64,000 bases of DNA from Bacteroidales bacterium. GTDB lineage: Bacteria > Bacteroidota > Bacteroidia > Bacteroidales > UBA3824. The translations under genes and the position numbers were made by a program. Positions within the stretch are counted from its first letter, which is position 1. Every line of letters begins with the position of its first letter. Location: the NCBI GenBank assembly GCA_016293845.1, contig JAEDDH010000003.1, positions 197,030-261,029 on the forward strand. The letters run 5' to 3'. This document shows positions 63,053 to 64,000 of the stretch, piece by piece. A model generated the notes under the pieces. It did no database searches. It saw only the letters and a list, made by a program, of their open reading frames with translations, and had not been told where the DNA came from.

Positions 63053-63865
63053 ATGAGACGAGTTGGACTATTAATTTTGATTTTTGTAGTGTCGATGGCG
63101 GTAACAGACCGGTCAGTAAAAGCCGACAACGAGATAAAGGTAGAGGGCATATTTCAAGGCGAAAACCTTTTTATCATGAACCCCTTTGCCTCGAGCGGTG
63201 TGGGATTTTGCATCTACGAAGTGCAGGTAAACGGCAAAACGTCGAGCGACGAAATCAACTGCAGCGCATTTGAGATAGATTTTTCGGCTTTTCACATGAA
63301 GCCCGGCGACCCTGTAAACGTGGTGATCAAGCACAAAGAGGGTTGCACTCCCAAAGTGCTAAATGCCAACGTGCTTAAGCCCAAAACCACGTTTAACACC
63401 ACCCAAATAAAAATAGACAAGGCGGGCAACATTTCGTGGACCACCAAAGATGAGATTGGAAGTCTACCCTTTATTGTGGAGCAATTTAAATGGAAAAAAT
63501 GGATTACAGTTGCTCAAGTAGAGGGCAAAGGCGTTCCAACACCCACAAATTACACTGTTAAAGTCAACCTTCACAGCGGCATCAACAAATTCCGTATCAA
63601 ACAGACAGACTACACCAAAAAGCCGCGTTACACTCCCGAAGTAACCGTCAACAACCTCCAACCCGACGTAACATTCCAACCCGGCAACAACGGCAAAACC
63701 ACAGGCTCGGTAACATTTTCACGCTCTACCGATTACGAAATTTACGATTTCTATGGTAAACGCCTCGCCAAAGGAACAGGCACAATGGTAAACGTATCCT
63801 CATTCCCCAAAGGAACGTATTTTATAAATTATGATTCTAAGAGCGAATCGTTTGAGAAGAAATAA
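63053..63865 (+). CDS. Secreted protein with type IX sorting-like C-terminal tail
   Basis: The 270-residue protein has a signal peptide (MRRVGLLILIFVVSMAVTD, cleavage before about residue 25), a beta-rich body without a recognised domain (IKVEGIFQGENLFIMNPFAS), and a C-terminal segment DYEIYDFYGKRLAKGTGTMV, then VSSFPKGTYFINYDSKSESF, ending KK. That segment matches the pattern of a type IX secretion (Por-secretion) tail, which would direct the protein through the outer membrane. It starts 85 bases after ispG. A tandem repeat follows it. Confidence 0.75.
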   Translation: MRRVGLLILIFVVSMAVTDRSVKADNEIKVEGIFQGENLFIMNPFASSGVGFCIYEVQVNGKTSSDEINCSAFEIDFSAFHMKPGDPVNVVIKHKEGCTPKVLNANVLKPKTTFNTTQIKIDKAGNISWTTKDEIGSLPFIVEQFKWKKWITVAQVEGKGVPTPTNYTVKVNLHSGINKFRIKQTDYTKKPRYTPEVTVNNLQPDVTFQPGNNGKTTGSVTFSRSTDYEIYDFYGKRLAKGTGTMVNVSSFPKGTYFINYDSKSESFEKK

Positions 63866-63894
63866 TTTTTATAGAACTCTGCGTAACATATATT

Positions 63895-64000
63895 AAGTAA
63901 CTTAATGGGTGTCCCGCAGCTTTGCAATGTATAAAAAAGTAACTAAATGGGTGTCCCGCAGCTTTGCAATGTATAAAAAAGTAACTAAATGGGTGTCCCG
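63895..64000. repeat. 42-base tandem repeat reaching the window end
   Basis: Two perfect units start at 63905 and 63947, and a third starts at 63989 and is cut by the window end. Each contains ATGGGTGTCCCGCAGCTTTG and ATGTATAAAAAAGTAAC. The ten bases before the first unit (AAGTAACTTA) look like the end of a further, slightly diverged unit. No unique spacer is present between units, so it is not a CRISPR array. Confidence 0.9.

Noticed and set aside
63895..64000. CRISPR array at the window end
   Set aside because: The 42-base units are identical throughout, with no variable spacer portion.

Overview
The window reads as a chromosomal segment of a Bacteroidota bacterium, most likely order Bacteroidales. 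It has a frdCAB-type succinate:quinone oxidoreductase / fumarate reductase operon, a GldA-like ABC ATPase, a secreted protein with a type IX secretion-like C-terminal tail, and many promoters of the Bacteroidota form (TTTG, about 19 bases, then TAnnTTTG) with little sign of Shine-Dalgarno sites. No rRNA or tRNA gene was recognised.

Layout. 1-6.2 kb: a partial LysR regulator, a HEPN/MNT pair, frdCAB and a TlpA-like thioredoxin. 6.2-16 kb: an accessory zone with small lipoproteins, two copies of a structured-RNA-like element, two AAA ATPases of different subfamilies each with its own repeat array in front of the promoter, a VanW-like protein, a three-gene DUF3990/DUF3791 module, a GNAT fragment, a Sel1-repeat lipoprotein and a vapC-type operon. 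16-20 kb: hrpB and dacB. 20.2-41.7 kb: a large surface-polysaccharide locus with an ABC exporter (permease and ATPase), a flippase, and glycosyltransferases of families 2, 4, 14, 32 and 61 plus less clear ones, a WbsX-like protein, an acyltransferase and a methyltransferase. 41.7-43.3 kb: gpmI, a core gene embedded in the locus. 43.4-49.5 kb: a glycan-modification group made of an AlgX-like SGNH protein, an LTA-synthase-like sulfatase-fold protein, a family 10 fucosyltransferase, a second SGNH-like protein and an MBOAT acyltransferase. 49.5-63.9 kb: mostly housekeeping genes (proC, ribE, histidine kinase, ilvE, gldA, a SpoIIE phosphatase, a beta-barrel protein, a solute-binding lipoprotein, rlmI, ispG), interrupted after ribE by two identical 145-base repeats around a broken DUF1016 nuclease gene. 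The window ends inside a 42-base tandem repeat.

The glycan locus appears to work as an export-and-decoration pathway. Glycosyltransferases build chains, the Wzm/Wzt-like pair and/or the Wzx-like flippase move them across the inner membrane, and the SGNH/MBOAT/LTA-synthase-like group could add acyl or phospho-type substituents. Its outer framework (the permease and the ATPase core) has host-like composition while the interior is AT-rich, as expected for an exchanged cassette.

A recurring theme is gene breakage confined to accessory genes. I see four single in-frame stop codons, three one-base frameshifts (one in a run of eight T) and a doubly broken DUF1016 gene, while the roughly 20 kb of core genes are all intact. 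The observations most worth checking are the paired RNA-like elements (promoter box, covarying stem, terminator, each just ahead of a lipoprotein gene), the repeat arrays at the two ATPase promoters, and the MITE-like repeats around the DUF1016 gene.
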